A DNA stretch of 64,000 nt from Haliotis asinina (GCF_037392515.1 NC_090282.1:31543554-31607553); one strand, 5' to 3'; positions 10,344 to 22,120 are shown, counted from the first letter of the stretch. Numbers and translations: made by a program. Notes: generated from the letters alone by a model not told the origin.

Positions 10344-10957
10344 ATACTACAAACATAAAAGCCTGTCTTCAACATGCACTAGGCTGTTGTGCTTGGGCGT
10401 TTGAATCAAACATGGTTTGTTTCACCACCTTTGTTTTTCTTCTGTTTGGGGCAATGTTCCGTTTCACTCAAACTCTACGAATATTGAATCAGTTGCTTCA
10501 CTGTATGTTCAAGCATGTCGACTGAAGTACCCATTAAGCACTAAAAAAAGTTACGTAAGAGTATAAATGACATCTCCACTGTTAAGTTTGTATATGATTA
10601 TCAACCTTTAGGGTGTTCCCATACTTTTTGTTTGTAGTATACAACGCAGCGGAGGGGAATCATGACAGCGTAAAGAGATTTACTCACAACCAACTGGAAC
10701 AGTTATCGCCATTCCGAATTTCTCATGCCATTCCTGAAATACTTCATATATTTATACCATTCAGTAACTTCGAATAACTGATTATGTGAGTATTTGAGTC
10801 TTTCTTTTTCTCTGTTTTAACCGTGGAGAAATTTCTTTTGCTGTCCTTTATTGTTGCCAAATATGGTAGGGAAAACCCCCAGAATTGTAATTGACCGGAA
10901 CTGCGCATGTGTTATGCTGATATATTGGCGAGAAGTGATACACAGCAGGTAATTGTT

Positions 10958-11040
10958 CGCTAGGCAGTATGGGGAATCAAACCAGGTATTCGGTGTGACA
11001 AGTCAACACTTCAACCACTAGGCTAACGAACTGCCCCTCA
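10958..11040 (-). repeat. SINE family B, head fragment
   Basis: 'tatggggaatcaaaccaggt' and 'caaccactaggctaacg' are the reverse complement of the box B and box A parts of family B. Confidence 0.75.
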
Positions 11041-11382
11041 TAGACCATATCAGCATTAAACCATATGCCTACTGATGATTAAAAGAAACATGCTAATGAT
11101 TATGTTTGTAAATTCAACAGTTTATTCTTGTTTTTTGAACAACTTGAAGGAACTTAAGCTACACACAACTTGAGTAAGGTATTAGTTGTAACACAGGTAA
11201 GACCTTTTAACAGATTATCTCACTGTGTTCAAACCTATACTACCAACAGGATATAAGGAACACTTCATTCGGTTTCATATACTTCTGACAAATCATTTAT
11301 GAACGGAACCTATGAGTGAGTTCGTGGTTTTCAAAAGCATTTCAGTTACATATGTCAGTGTCTGTCCTTACTGATACAGGTC

Positions 11383-11690
11383 TTGACCATTGCCAGCTTA
11401 GTGACTACAGGTAGTAACAGGCAAACTAAGACATATCATGGGATTTCCCTAAGCTTTTTGGATGCAACCATGCACCTCAGTAAAGGAGATGCTATACATA
11501 AGAGGCAGGATCCCATGGCCAGGCTAGCTGACTTGGTCAACATGTCATCGTATCCCAACTGTGTAGGCAGATGTTGCTGTTGACCACTAAATTGTCTGGT
11601 CCACACTTGATTGTTGAAAGACAGCAGTCACACTGCTGGAATATTGCTGATGGCAGCCTGAAACTAAACTAACTCACTCAGTAAAGGATT
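11383..11690 (+). repeat. SINE family A, diverged
   Basis: 'gctgacttggtcaacatgtc', 'tctggtccacacttgattg', 'ctggaatattgctgatggc' and the tail 'gaaactaaactaactcactc'. The sense direction is the plus strand. The 5' half is hard to recognise. Confidence 0.65.
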
Positions 11691-11914
11691 TCAGCAAAAT
11701 AAAGCATTAATTTACATTTTGCATGTATTTGGAGTTTTAAGTCTATTGTAAGACAGTTTTGTAGTGACATAACAGTGGTTTAATGAGTTTGGTTTAAATA
11801 GTCTGAAGTAAGGCTTGTCCCGGATTATTTGTACTTCACTGCAACCCAGAAACATGGTGCTGCTAAACCTAATCCAAACCAAGCTCTTAGATGTCTGCCT
11901 GCCTCAGTGAACGA

Positions 11915-12074
11915 TCATGAGTGAGTTTATTTTTACACCACTTTGAGCAATGTTCCAGCAATATCATGGTGGAGGCACCAGAAACGGGCTTCACACATTG
12001 TACCCATGTGGGAATCAAACCCAGTTCTACTGTGTTATGAGCGAACACTTTAACCACTAGGCTACCCAACACCC
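11915..12074 (-). repeat. SINE family B, near full length
   Basis: Reverse complement shows 'tagtggttaaagtgttcgct', box B 'ggtttgattcccacatgggt', and a 'tattgctggaacattgctc' body. Confidence 0.85.
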
Positions 12075-12079
12075 CCTAC

Positions 12080-14489
12080 CTGCATAAGGAATGCAACTCA
12101 AAGCTGCACAGGAGTCTCAGTCACATTCGTCCACGGTGAAAAAAAAACTGCCACTGATAAAAACAAAAGCATGAAAGAGATCAAAGAAATGACATTACTG
12201 TAATGACCCTTAACACATTTCAGTCATGGTTAATATAAACAGGAAGCAATAAAAATGCAATGTTAAATATACAACAAAGCTTAAGAATGGAAGCACCAGA
12301 TCTACACGACCAACTTTGGCAATCCTTCTATACAAGCACCTGTGTATATTAAAGCAAATAACAATGGAATTCAAACATCCTGAATATACACAGAAATCAC
12401 AGACATACTGACAGGTTGTAAGAACACATGTCCTTGGCTAAAAAAGTACCAGTGAAAAAGTCCTTGGTAAAACAAGTCTCTCTTACTGATTTAGTTACTT
12501 ATATGACAGGACTGACATCCAATGCTAAAAAAAAAAAACATGAGGAATTCACATATAAGGACATATCAAGTTTTTCCATTCGTGTTTGATCTTTTCAACG
12601 ACATCTATAAAAAAACCATGATGTCCTCACAGCTTAAATATATGAGCATTAAATAGTATGCTATAGTATCCACAGCAAAACAGGTGCAAATGTGTCAGTG
12701 TGATCACAGATTTTAGTGGGATAATAACTGACTGCATCTCACCCAGAACTAGTTACCAGTAAGAACACAGAATAATCTTTATTCCTGACCAGTATTAGTA
12801 CCAGTTCCTTTTCATGATGGAAGTCATTCAGACCAACAATGGTGGTTTGATATGGTCATATGTACACCAAGCACTGTCTGCAAGAACATCTAATGGTTCC
12901 AGAAGAAACAGATGACTGTGGAAATGAGCATCTGATTTCATATCATAAATACCAGCAGGGCCAGGTCATCATGTGATGCATGATGTAATTCATAACTTAC
13001 AATGTTAACTGTAGTCATTTAAAATATGTCATTATGTCATTATACCTTTAGATTTATTGGATGTGTGACAATGAAAAACAAAAAAGAAACCAAAAACAAC
13101 CCAGTTTTCATGAGCATTTCTTGTTAGAAAATGAAAAGGGGACATTTTCACAGAGAACTTATTTGCCTAGATAAATTTAGGACTTTTTTACTGCTGATTT
13201 TTTCACCAAACGCCTAGTAACAGGATTAAAAAGCATTATGAAGATAAAGTGAAAAATACATTCAGTCACACTATGCTACACCTGGACAGGACAATCACAT
13301 AATAAATAACAAAAACACTATCACATAATGGTTTTCAATATTACAACAACAAACAAACATTAGTGACGTGCTATAACAGACCACTGTTTGCTTTGACGAC
13401 AGCAGGAGGAAGTAAGACCTTTACAAAACAGTTTGGCACAGGCCCACATGGATCACAAACCAACATTTTAAAACAATTATTTCTTCTTTAGTCCGAAACA
13501 AACATTCTGAAACCTGATAGAAAACATTTTTAATGAAACAAAGGTACATCTAACTATCATCATTATGCCACACTTTAAACAAAAATGCTTCCTGTATTTA
13601 TGCTTTGAAATTTGGACAAACCCTTGGAAGACTGATCTGAACTCACTATTATCATGATTATGTTGGAAACATCAGCCTAAAATTAAAGGGTCATTCATAA
13701 CAGAAATTCAATTAATGACCTATTATCTGGTGAACAAAAGGCTAGATAGTCAAGTGTAGCATCATTTTTCATCGAGTATATTCTAAAACTGTTTCCACTG
13801 GTCAGACCATTACTGCTCAGAGATATGAATATTCAGACATGTCAAATTCCAAGGGGGATAACTTTTGCTGACTATAATGTGGAAACATGGAAGGTATGTA
13901 GACTGATCTAACCAATGTAATTATCCAGAATGTATGCTTACCACATAACCATAATGACAAACTATACTAATATCTGAATATATTGTTCAAATTACATTAG
14001 TATCAACAACATTCTTCCACGGAAACATCTATCCACCTTATGAACATATACAGACTGTAGCCAAATGTTTGGATTGAAAATGTGTAAATAACCTGAAAAA
14101 TAAACTTTATAACCTTTCCGAATAATTTGTTCAATATTTGTCATGACTACTTTCGAGAGCAGATATTCATCATTCTATCAAATATGATCATAAAATCGGC
14201 AGTAACTGAAGAGTTCAAAACTTTCAATTGGCAAAGTTAAAAATTAATAATCAAGGCTTAAGGCAGTGGATTGCATAATAATCATCCTTCCGTGTTCTGT
14301 ATGCACAAATAGCTTGTCAATAAGATGTTCATATGTATCTTTCACATCCATGACAGTAGCCTCAAGTCAGTCTTGATAGGCACAAATAAACCAGAACATT
14401 TTCTAATTGATTTGATAGTCTATTCATGACTGAAAACTTTCAAAATGGATGATTAAATTAAAGATGTTCAATACAAAGATGAACAGATC
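12080..14489 (-). other. 3' UTR and flank of the ITPRIP-like gene; no other gene
   Basis: AT-rich with short A runs and no coding signal on either strand. Reading down from the stop codon on the minus strand, the first AATAAA I find is at 13053-13058 (tttatt on plus), which would imply a 3' UTR of about 1.4 kb. This is inference; no cDNA supports it. Confidence 0.4.
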
Positions 14490-16754
14490 TCATCCAAAGA
14501 TGAAGAACTCATACTCCCACATCTCTGATGAGTACTCATCCTTTATGCAACCCTGAAGGCCGACTTCCTGTAGCCTCTCTTTTATGAAGTCGAGCACCTT
14601 AACCACAGTCTCCTGCTTCGTGTTGGCCAGGAGGTTATCCTGTCTGCCACCAGTCAACAGAGGGTAGAGCTTCAGGGCAGGCATCTGCTTCTCCAGATGG
14701 GGATTGTGGATGAAGAAACTCGGCAGCCACATACTCTGTAAAGCTGACCTTAGAAAGTGCACACAGTCCGACACTCTATCAGCCAGTTTCTCCATAGTCC
14801 AGTTGTGTGGTGCACTCTCTAGAAGGAGAAAGAACAAAATGGTTTCTAGCTGGTATGACTGAATCTCTCCCCGACTGAGAAGTGATGTTTTGTAACCACT
14901 AGTGAACAAAGCTTTCATGATTCTAAGACAGATCTTGTGACATCCTGTGATGCCGGCAAGCTGCAGCTTCTGGTCCATTTCAGCCAGGTAAGAAGACTCA
15001 AGATCACAGAAACACAAGTTCCACATCAGATCAGGATCAAGACTTTCAACCCTGTCCCGGAAAACCCTCATAGAACTGCTTGATGGTCTTCTTGCCTGCT
15101 GTTTAACAACCCAAGGGGTAACTGCATACACTGTTGGCAGCAGTGAAATGCTTGAGTTGATCAGAGGAATGGCAGGACACAATCTGATGCAAATCTCTGG
15201 TATTCCAAGACCAAGGCCATGAAGCATTCTGGTATCAAGTATTAGCTGCAACTCACTGTCAGCTGCAATACGTATTGAGAAAGGAAGTCTGTCAAGAAGA
15301 CTCTTGTTGCTGTTCATCAACCTCTTAATGGCTTGGTCCACCAACTCCTTGCACAGAGACAGAATTTCTTTGGGCAGTAAGTAGATTCCAATGGAGTCTG
15401 ACACAGATGCCCTCTTTGTGTATTGCTTTTGTTTCTTCTCCTGTTTCATGTCCTTCACAGATAACAACACTTTCCCTGATGGAATATCTTCAGATATATT
15501 GTGGTATAACACATTCTGAAGCACACACTCTGTAGGCTGGATGATCATAGCTGTGTCAAACTGATTAGCTTTAGATATTTTCAGTCCTTTGGCAACACTC
15601 CCTATGCCTTTGAATTCAACAAATCTAATATTGGAACCATATGAAGCCTTATAAAGTTCTTTTTCCAGCATCAACAATGTGTAATTAACAATTAAAGAAG
15701 CTCCAAACCATTGTTCAGTACTTACTGGGCAGTTCCTTATGTGGAAAGTGAGAACATCTCTTAAATTTCTGTTTTCAACGTTCCCAAAATCAATGTCATC
15801 CGTTTTCAATGATGACCAACCAAGCCTTGTATTCATTCTTTCAACTTCATGCCAAGCATGTTTATCCTTAGCAGGCTGGTCATTTCCAATTAGACTCAGA
15901 TCTCCAAGAGGCAGTGAGGGTGAGACTTGTCTTGGTCTTCGCCAAGTACTGCGACGACCAAGTCTTGGAGATACAAGGTTACTGATGGCACCAGATGATG
16001 CACTGGAAGTCAAATTAGGAGTCATACTTGTTGGCTGGTTTGGAAAGGATTCGGATGAGATACCCAATGCTTTATCCAGTTCACAGAGAAACTTGTCGAC
16101 TGTAGATGTTAGGAAATATTTTGTATCTGTTGTATTTACTCTTATGCTGTCATTATTAGAGGCAGTTTTTATGATGGTTAATGCCATGGCATATTTACTT
16201 GAAGCAGGTTTTACATCTGTTGGTACTGGCAGACCAACACCAGTTGATGGAACATCCATCACGCCATACTGAGTAAATTGGCAATCGTCAGTTACCTCAG
16301 CAGCTACTTCTTCTCTCGATAAAGGCTGGTCTTGTTTTTCCCTGCCTCTATACATCCATTTTATTATACAATAAGAAAGTAACCATATTAACATGGCAAA
16401 GACACTGGTTGCCAAAACAACACATGTCCAGTTCAGCAAAACATTTGCACTGAATGATTGTTCTTGACTGAAACTGATAATTTTGACACATTCATCCTCA
16501 GTGACAACAGCAGGCTCATACTGAGGTGTCTCATCCTGTGGGCTTTTAAAGAAACCCTGGATTTTTCCCCATAGGGATGATTGTGATGATGCTGTTTCAA
16601 ACACATCCTCATCTTCCTCATCCACTGATAGAATAACATCTGGGTCCTCAACATCAGTCCTTGATGTGGCATTGTGGAAACTACACTGATACAGGACAAA
16701 CACAAGAGAGACATTGTAGTACAAATTCTCATCCATGGGAAACAGGGGCTCCAT
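14490..16754 (-). CDS. ITPRIP-like protein with a Mab-21 (nucleotidyltransferase-fold) domain
   Basis: A 754-aa protein in one coding exon. The ATG is at 16754; the longer frame opens with GTG two codons upstream and is not a likely start. A membrane span lies at about residues 106-133 (VVLATSVFAMLIWLLSYCII) after an acidic N-terminal part with sequons NVS and NAT, and before a basic stop-transfer WMYRGREK. This order matches vertebrate ITPRIP/ITPRIPL proteins, single-pass proteins whose Mab-21 domain lies on the cytosolic side; ITPRIP itself modulates the IP3 receptor. The domain covers about 300-754. Its GS motif region reads GIGSVAKGLKISKANQFDTA and aligns with the cGAS-type GS..[E/D]-x-D site, but the first acidic residue is Gln. 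The C-terminal helical part has WNLCFCDLESSYL and HNWTMEKLADRVSDCVHFLR. A stretch at 240-300 is low complexity. Probably a non-catalytic family member; exact function unknown. Confidence 0.85.
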   Translation of the reverse strand: MEPLFPMDENLYYNVSLVFVLYQCSFHNATSRTDVEDPDVILSVDEEDEDVFETASSQSSLWGKIQGFFKSPQDETPQYEPAVVTEDECVKIISFSQEQSFSANVLLNWTCVVLATSVFAMLIWLLSYCIIKWMYRGREKQDQPLSREEVAAEVTDDCQFTQYGVMDVPSTGVGLPVPTDVKPASSKYAMALTIIKTASNNDSIRVNTTDTKYFLTSTVDKFLCELDKALGISSESFPNQPTSMTPNLTSSASSGAISNLVSPRLGRRSTWRRPRQVSPSLPLGDLSLIGNDQPAKDKHAWHEVERMNTRLGWSSLKTDDIDFGNVENRNLRDVLTFHIRNCPVSTEQWFGASLIVNYTLLMLEKELYKASYGSNIRFVEFKGIGSVAKGLKISKANQFDTAMIIQPTECVLQNVLYHNISEDIPSGKVLLSVKDMKQEKKQKQYTKRASVSDSIGIYLLPKEILSLCKELVDQAIKRLMNSNKSLLDRLPFSIRIAADSELQLILDTRMLHGLGLGIPEICIRLCPAIPLINSSISLLPTVYAVTPWVVKQQARRPSSSSMRVFRDRVESLDPDLMWNLCFCDLESSYLAEMDQKLQLAGITGCHKICLRIMKALFTSGYKTSLLSRGEIQSYQLETILFFLLLESAPHNWTMEKLADRVSDCVHFLRSALQSMWLPSFFIHNPHLEKQMPALKLYPLLTGGRQDNLLANTKQETVVKVLDFIKERLQEVGLQGCIKDEYSSEMWEYEFFIFG

Positions 16755-17540
16755 TTTCACACCTGAAACGTAAGATGCAATACTTCTTCAACTTTTCTGT
16801 TAATCACAAGCATGGCTCCTATTTAATATCAGCATTGCTTTATCATATTGTCCAAATGAAACAGGTGCCCATGTGTCTAAAACAATGAACTTTGACCTCC
16901 TTGGCAACATCACCATGTTCTAAGAACTTTGTTTACATGAAAAATAACAAAATTGAGTAGGCTATATAGTAACTGTTAATGAAGTTCTGTAACCATGGTA
17001 ACTGATGTGTATTCTTGTTTTTCATGAAGGAATACTTCCTTGGTGTTAAAAAAAAATGAATGTTCCACAGTTGTGAACAAAACCATACTGTATACAAGGT
17101 AAGGAGAATATCTACGACACATGTGAACAACTGTCTGTTGCTTTCATGAGACAGAGTGAATAAAACTATAAAGAACGTCTACAAATTTGAGGAGTGATAT
17201 CTGACAGTTTCGACTCCAAAGTAATGGCTCTGACCATGCCACCCTCACGTATCATCGGTCACTGGAGTACAAATGAAGTATTTTATCGAGATTGCTGAGA
17301 ACGGGTCACCTTCACATATGTGTGCAGTGTTTCAGACATGTCACTGCCCTCCGCATATGGAGCCGGTATTTCATTAATGTCACTGTAACAAACTACAAGT
17401 CTGATGGTATCTTCTTCAATTATTTCACTTAATATATTGGCACGTTGCTTTTAGCCAGTTAACTACGCTACTGTCAAGCAGAATGGTGGTAAGAAATCAG
17501 TAAACTTACGTTAATTTTCCTGTGCCATTTGTTGGTAATA
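16755..17540 (-). other. 5' UTR intron of the ITPRIP-like gene
   Basis: Just before the ATG, the minus strand reads TTTCAG|GTGTGAAAATG, an acceptor with exon start at 16762. A strong donor AAC|GTAAGT ends a possible untranslated first exon at 17510. The promoter would lie upstream (above about 17550). Both sites are read from sequence; their pairing is inference. Confidence 0.5.
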
Positions 17541-18162
17541 TCAGCCACCACAGAGTTACTCCCCTTGATAAAGGGACAGTACTTGCTAAGATTTACAACT
17601 TGAATACCACGAAGAAAACATACACTTCATCTAGTGGTCTGTTTCTTCTTTAGAACAATTGCACAATCCAATATTGATGTGTGTGGTGGGGTGGGTGGGT
17701 GTGCGTATTTGTCCGTGTCTGTATAGCTGTGCATAATCACAACTGTGAACTTCGTCGTAGTGTGAGAGAGTATCAAGTGGAAGTCTGTTCTATGTCTTTA
17801 TAAAATAGGATATGTAACAGCACAGGTATCCGGTCCGTTTTGCCAGTGCCCTGAACATGCATCCTTAACTCTGTCACACACATTCTCGTGCTAAGCACCC
17901 ACACCGTGTTATCTCGTTCTGTCGTACAGACCCTGGAGCAAATATAACCCAGAAAGCCCACGCAGGTCAAGAAAGTGTGGCAAGTCTAGATTTCTAGAGT
18001 CTAGATGAAACGTGTCCGTGCTTTGAACCAAATCTTTCATATGTTCACAAGCTTGTTAAGTTTGGAAACCTCACTGACACCACATCAGCACTGGACAACT
18101 CTCGTTCCAAATCCAAGATGGAAAGTCAACATGATTCTGCAAACCTTGAATTTGACGTCTGA
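17541..18162. other. Possible promoter region of the ITPRIP-like gene; no coding sequence seen
   Basis: A GT-rich stretch (17675-17710) and mixed-composition DNA. Short open frames here lack any recognisable domain. Confidence 0.3.
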
Positions 18163-18212
18163 ACACACACACACATACGCACGCGCGCACGCACGCACGC
18201 ACACACACACTA
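18163..18212. repeat. (CA)n/(CGCA)n microsatellite
   Basis: An alternating purine-pyrimidine run made of acac and cgca units. It may adopt Z-DNA; likely polymorphic. Confidence 0.9.
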
Positions 18213-18384
18213 AAATCCTTCCGCCTCAACGTTTGATTAAAATTCACACAATTCACAGAAATAATGAAACTATGATATAATGAATCCTATTTCGTATTTG
18301 GGATAACTCAGTTAAGTACAGATTTTAGTACTTTTCATGGGCTGAGTACACAAACTCCGCAATCTAGACTGCCAGATGTCCGAC

Positions 18385-18432
18385 TTCGATCAGTTCGGGT
18401 TAGGTGGTTGACTTTGTCTGCTGGCATGCGTT
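18385..18432 (+). repeat. SINE family C head fragment
   Basis: 'gttaggtggttgactttgtc' matches the tRNA-like head of the copy at 29729 ('ctaggcggctgactttgtg'). Only the head is present. Confidence 0.45.
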
Positions 18433-18899
18433 TTCTCCTGTTCCATGTGACTTCAATCAAACTGCCACATATAGTGCAGACAGAACATTTCGATTTGGGA
18501 GAAATGTTTAGCAGTTTTGATATCTTTAATGGAGTTTTGGATACATCCAGTTTTCCAGCCATGACATTAATCTCAAGAGATGCTAACCCTGGGCAATATG
18601 GTTGCGACACTTAGTACTTCCCCTGAGCTGCCCTCACCACAAGGGGAGGGAGTGAGGGTCAGGTTGGGTAGGGGGGTATGGGGGTGCAATAAAAAGTGCT
18701 GTAGCATACACTTTCAGCAGCGTGTCGGGAATGGATGATAAGAAATTTGCACGCGTAGATTTCATTTGCTACAGCGCTTCATTCTAATCACTCAGGTAAA
18801 TTTGCTCTTTATCTACACTTATTCAACTTTCGTTGTCTGTATAGTAGCTGTGTACGTGTCCACAAGGATTTCACTTGTGCTACTGTGCTTTGGTGATGA

Positions 18900-19400
18900 T
18901 AATCCCAATCAAAAACTTAGATGCACAAAATCTGTAGGGGTAGTCCATCTAAATGTGTGCACAAACAGTAGCCTTACGGAGAAACTAGATATTTTAAGAG
19001 TTGAACTTGGTCTTTATAATGTGATATGTCTAACCGAAACTTCTATAACTTCCGATACAAATAGACCCGTTAAGGTCCGGAGAAGAATAGGCCTTCAGCA
19101 AACCCATGCTTGCCATAAAAAGGCGGAATCGGGTGGTCAGGCTCGCTGACATGGTTGACACATGTCATCGGTACCCAATTTATAGTATGATATGTCTAAC
19201 CGAAACTTAGATAACTTCCGATACAAATAACATTGATGTAAAAATTCCTGCCTTCCATCTACCTTTCCATAAAGACTGACAAATTCGCGGCGGCGGCGTA
19301 ACAGTCTATGTTAAAGATACTTTAGCGTTGTTGATGTCTTATTTAGATACTGTCGGACTTGAGGATGAAGACTTTTATGGTTAGACAAATTCTATCTTGC
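18900..19400 (+). pseudogene. Non-LTR retrotransposon: decayed AP-endonuclease domain
   Basis: VVHLNVCTNSSLTEKLDILR and YNVICLTETSIT match the conserved start of LINE endonucleases (LN.RSL..KL and IClTETWL). Further down, HKD, a stop, then QIRGGGVTVYVKD matches the DR..RGGGV block. A SINE insertion and a stop codon interrupt the frame, so it cannot be functional. The jockey/CR1-like group is suggested by the RNase H fragment farther on, but not proved. Confidence 0.75.
19015..19229 (+). repeat. 49-bp direct duplication flanking a SINE inside the LINE
   Basis: 'gatatgtctaaccgaaactt' with its flanks occurs at 19015-19063 and again at 19181-19229 with few differences. A family A SINE piece (19068-19180: 'gaataggccttcagcaaacc', 'gctcgctgacatggttgaca') sits between them. 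Confidence 0.85.
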
Positions 19401-19439
19401 AGTGGATGCGACGTTTTCGCAGATGATGATTTTGTACGC

Positions 19440-19955
19440 TGAACTAGTTCGTAGACGCGGTGGATTCGTATCCCAGACGGGTTCGTAGGCGTGTTTTCGT
19501 AGGCGTGTTTGGTGGCGTGTATAAATAACTGAATAATAGTATTTTGTAAATATATTCATGTTGATAATCACCTGGATTGTGAATAACGAAATTGTTATGC
19601 TTTGTTTTCATTGATACGAAACTAAGGAGATATAATTCTGACATGAAGAAAATAACGAAATTGTTAAACAGTTTTCACTGTCATTTAGGTTGTGGGTGGT
19701 TAAATTTGGTCTACTCTAATATATTAGCGACCTGGCCCGCTGCGAAGCAGGGTTTTTTTTCATCACCGATCATACTTACCTTATATATTTTTCTTTCACA
19801 AAAATCAAATACTTTTCGTTTACACTTACGTCATAATATCGATTTTCATCACCAAAGATACTGAAGTTTTCCCATTTTACTAACGGCTACGGATCCACCG
19901 CTCAACTCCTCCGATTAATCCACCGCTCAAACCCGGACGGATCCACCGCTCATTT
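19440..19955. other. Unassigned spacer inside the transposon cluster
   Basis: No domain recognised. Small direct repeats: 'gttcgtaggcgtgtt' near 19480-19510, and three 'ccaccgctca' motifs at 19895-19955. Confidence 0.4.
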
Positions 19956-19959
19956 TTAT

Positions 19960-20045
19960 GAATGATGACGTCTTATTTATTGCATAGGGCGACGTTTCGA
20001 TGTAGGTTCTTACGTCGTTATCAAGCTGACAGTGCCTTATCTTCA
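19960..20045 (-). mobile_element. Penelope-like element terminal fragment with hammerhead-like hairpin
   Basis: Minus strand 19989-20025 reads 'cttgataacgacgtaagaac' then 'ctacatcgaaacgtcgc': a hairpin (gacgta/tacatc, one mismatch) followed by GAAACGTC. The same arrangement and flanks occur at 22501-22536. Confidence 0.6.
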
Positions 20046-20089
20046 ACATCTCCCTTCGTAATATTACGTATCCTGCATCTTAGAAACTA

Positions 20090-20430
20090 GATTCGGCGAT
20101 TCCGCTTCAGAAGGAAGGTGATGGACACGACTGTTCAAACTATAGACCTGTAGCGTTAACAAGCTAAAGTTTTTGAAAAATGCATTTAAAATACGTCTCC
20201 AACTTCTCCAGGGATAACAATATTTTATCAAACTTACAATTGGGATTTATACCTCGTTATTCTACACTACATCAACTATCATTTTTTTATATAAAATGTC
20301 CAGTTGACCAAGTAAAGGAGAACAGAGCCTTACTCTGCGATGTAAGTTAAGCCTTGGACAAAGTTTGTCACAAAGTTATTATTCATAAACTTCATGCACA
20401 AGGTATGAAGGATGAACGTTTGGAAAGTCC
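20090..20430 (+). pseudogene. Non-LTR retrotransposon: decayed reverse transcriptase domain
   Basis: SNYRPVALTS, LQLGFIPRYSTLHQLSFF and ALDKVCHKVIIHKLHAQG match the RT blocks 'NYRPISL', 'Q.GF....ST..QL' and 'KAFDkVwH..Ll.KL..~G'. Stops interrupt it (for example before ALDK), and no YADD block follows. Same strand as the endonuclease piece, so probably one element with an internal deletion. Confidence 0.8.
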
Positions 20431-20599
20431 GGTTTGCACACTTCAAAATCTTCCTGAGAACACTGACATAAACCTCAAAACCCACCAAAACAAACCCCAT
20501 TTAAACCCATATAAACTACCCCCTACTCCCTCAAATACACACACATATGTATCCACTGGCAACAATATAACAATAAATAATATAATAAATATATAACAA

Positions 20600-21134
20600 C
20601 AATAACACCCCTTTTAACAGCCAACATCCACTATACAAACCATACCAACATCATTACAGCAGAACTAACAGCAGAACTAACTGCACTCTTCCATTCCTAA
20701 TTTTCTCAGCTGCCCTCAATGCTATAAAAAAATCCAAAACATACGCTGAAAATCACGCAATGATTTAACACACTACAGATTCATCATCTACAACACCTAA
20801 ATTCTAACATAACACTAATCTGGATACCGGTACGCACTCACAACCAAGGTAACAATATAGCAGATACAGCCGCCAAACTAGCTACTATACACAACATCAA
20901 GTTCCATACATCTAAATCAGAAATCAAACAACTCATTTAATCAAACACACTCTACCAAAACTACCAACAGAACATTACCATAAACAAATTCACATGGGTC
21001 AAATCCATCCTAACAAAATCTATCGCCAAAACGCCCACTTTCTCAAACAACAAACAATTAGACATATATACTATGCACATAAAGAAACTGTACATACAAA
21101 ATATAAAATCTTAATTTATCAAACCTGTGTAGAC
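20600..21134 (+). pseudogene. Non-LTR retrotransposon: decayed RNase H region
   Basis: TAELTAELTALFHS resembles the 'aEl.Ai..AL' block, and WIPVRTHNQGNNIADTAAKL matches 'W.PgH.Gi.GNe.AD..Ak', with Arg for the usual His. Frame changes and stops are frequent. The A/C-rich base use differs from the RT piece, so it may come from a second element. Confidence 0.65.
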
Positions 21135-22120
21135 ACATAAGGATTAATCTCAAAGATTAGTGACATGTATCCAACATGGGAGAATGTCTCAGTGACAAGT
21201 GTCTGCACATTTCCACTGCCATTTCTGCACTGGTGAGACGCTACCAGCACACAAACGACGTCATCCATCTGGAAGTACACGTGTAACAACACCAAGACAG
21301 GACAGATAGATGAGGGTGACCCATCTTCGCCACAGGTTTCAGACTGCAGTGATGACTGCCCGGATCATCCCAAGACGTCGCCGTATGTACACCAACACAG
21401 TTCGACAACGTTTCTGTCATCACGCGATCAGACCACGGGATTAGACCACAATGTCCTGCCAGACGACCTATCCTGACACAATGTCATTGAAAAGTTCGCC
21501 GAACGTGGGGCCGAAATCATGTCCGCAGACACTTATTTTGGTGGAGAAATGTTATTTTTACAGATGAGTCTAGGTTTAACATTTCCCATAGTGATGGACA
21601 TCAATGTGCCTCTAGACGTGTGGGAGAACATTATGCACAGGCCTGTGTCTTGGAGAATAATCGCCTTGGTGGTGGTGGTGATTTCGTGATGATTTGGGTT
21701 GGAATAACAGCATGCCAAAGAATTCCTTTGATGATTGTTCAGGGCAACGTAACTGATGTGGGCTACAGGGATCAGATTCTTCGACCTGTTGCAATTCCTT
21801 TTCTGCAACGTCATGACCGTGGGTTAACATTCCAACAGGACAATGCCCGCCCTCATACGGCAAGGCTTAGTATGGATTTCTTGCAACACCATAGCCTTGA
21901 CTTACTGCCTTGGCCTGCAAATCCACCGGATCTCTCCCCGATAGAGCATGTTTGGGACGAGATGGATCGACGTCTATGCCGACTTACTCATATGCCAGAT
22001 AACGTCCTTGACCTTGCAACAGAACTTGAGAAACATATCTGGCGTGACATCCCACAAGCCTTCCTTGCACGTTTGATAGGCTCTATCCGTCGTCGATGCC
22101 AAAGGTGGAGATACCCGCTA
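21135..22120 (+). mobile_element. Tc1-like DNA transposon remnant (DD34E transposase)
   Basis: The N-terminal HTH part is frameshifted (recognisable TTPRQDR, VTHLRHRFQTAV). The catalytic half is open: VIFTDESRFN (first Asp), LTFQQDNARPHTARL (second Asp), PANPPDLSPIEHVWDEM (Glu), with the 34-residue spacing of IS630-Tc1 enzymes. No terminal inverted repeats found. Stops and frameshifts before 21560 make it inactive. Confidence 0.85.

Noticed and set aside
15739..16272. A 177-codon plus-strand frame
   Set aside because: Antisense shadow of the ITPRIP-like coding exon.
16755..16760. A GTG start two codons before the ATG of the ITPRIP-like gene
   Set aside because: Animals start at AUG, and an acceptor site lies directly upstream at 16762.
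18335..18610. A small Cys-containing protein on the minus strand (KCSVCTICGSLIEV)
   Set aside because: CxxC-like spacing but no known domain, no splice partners found, and its 3' half overlaps the SINE C head. Could be part of an unknown transposon ORF; not supported enough to list.
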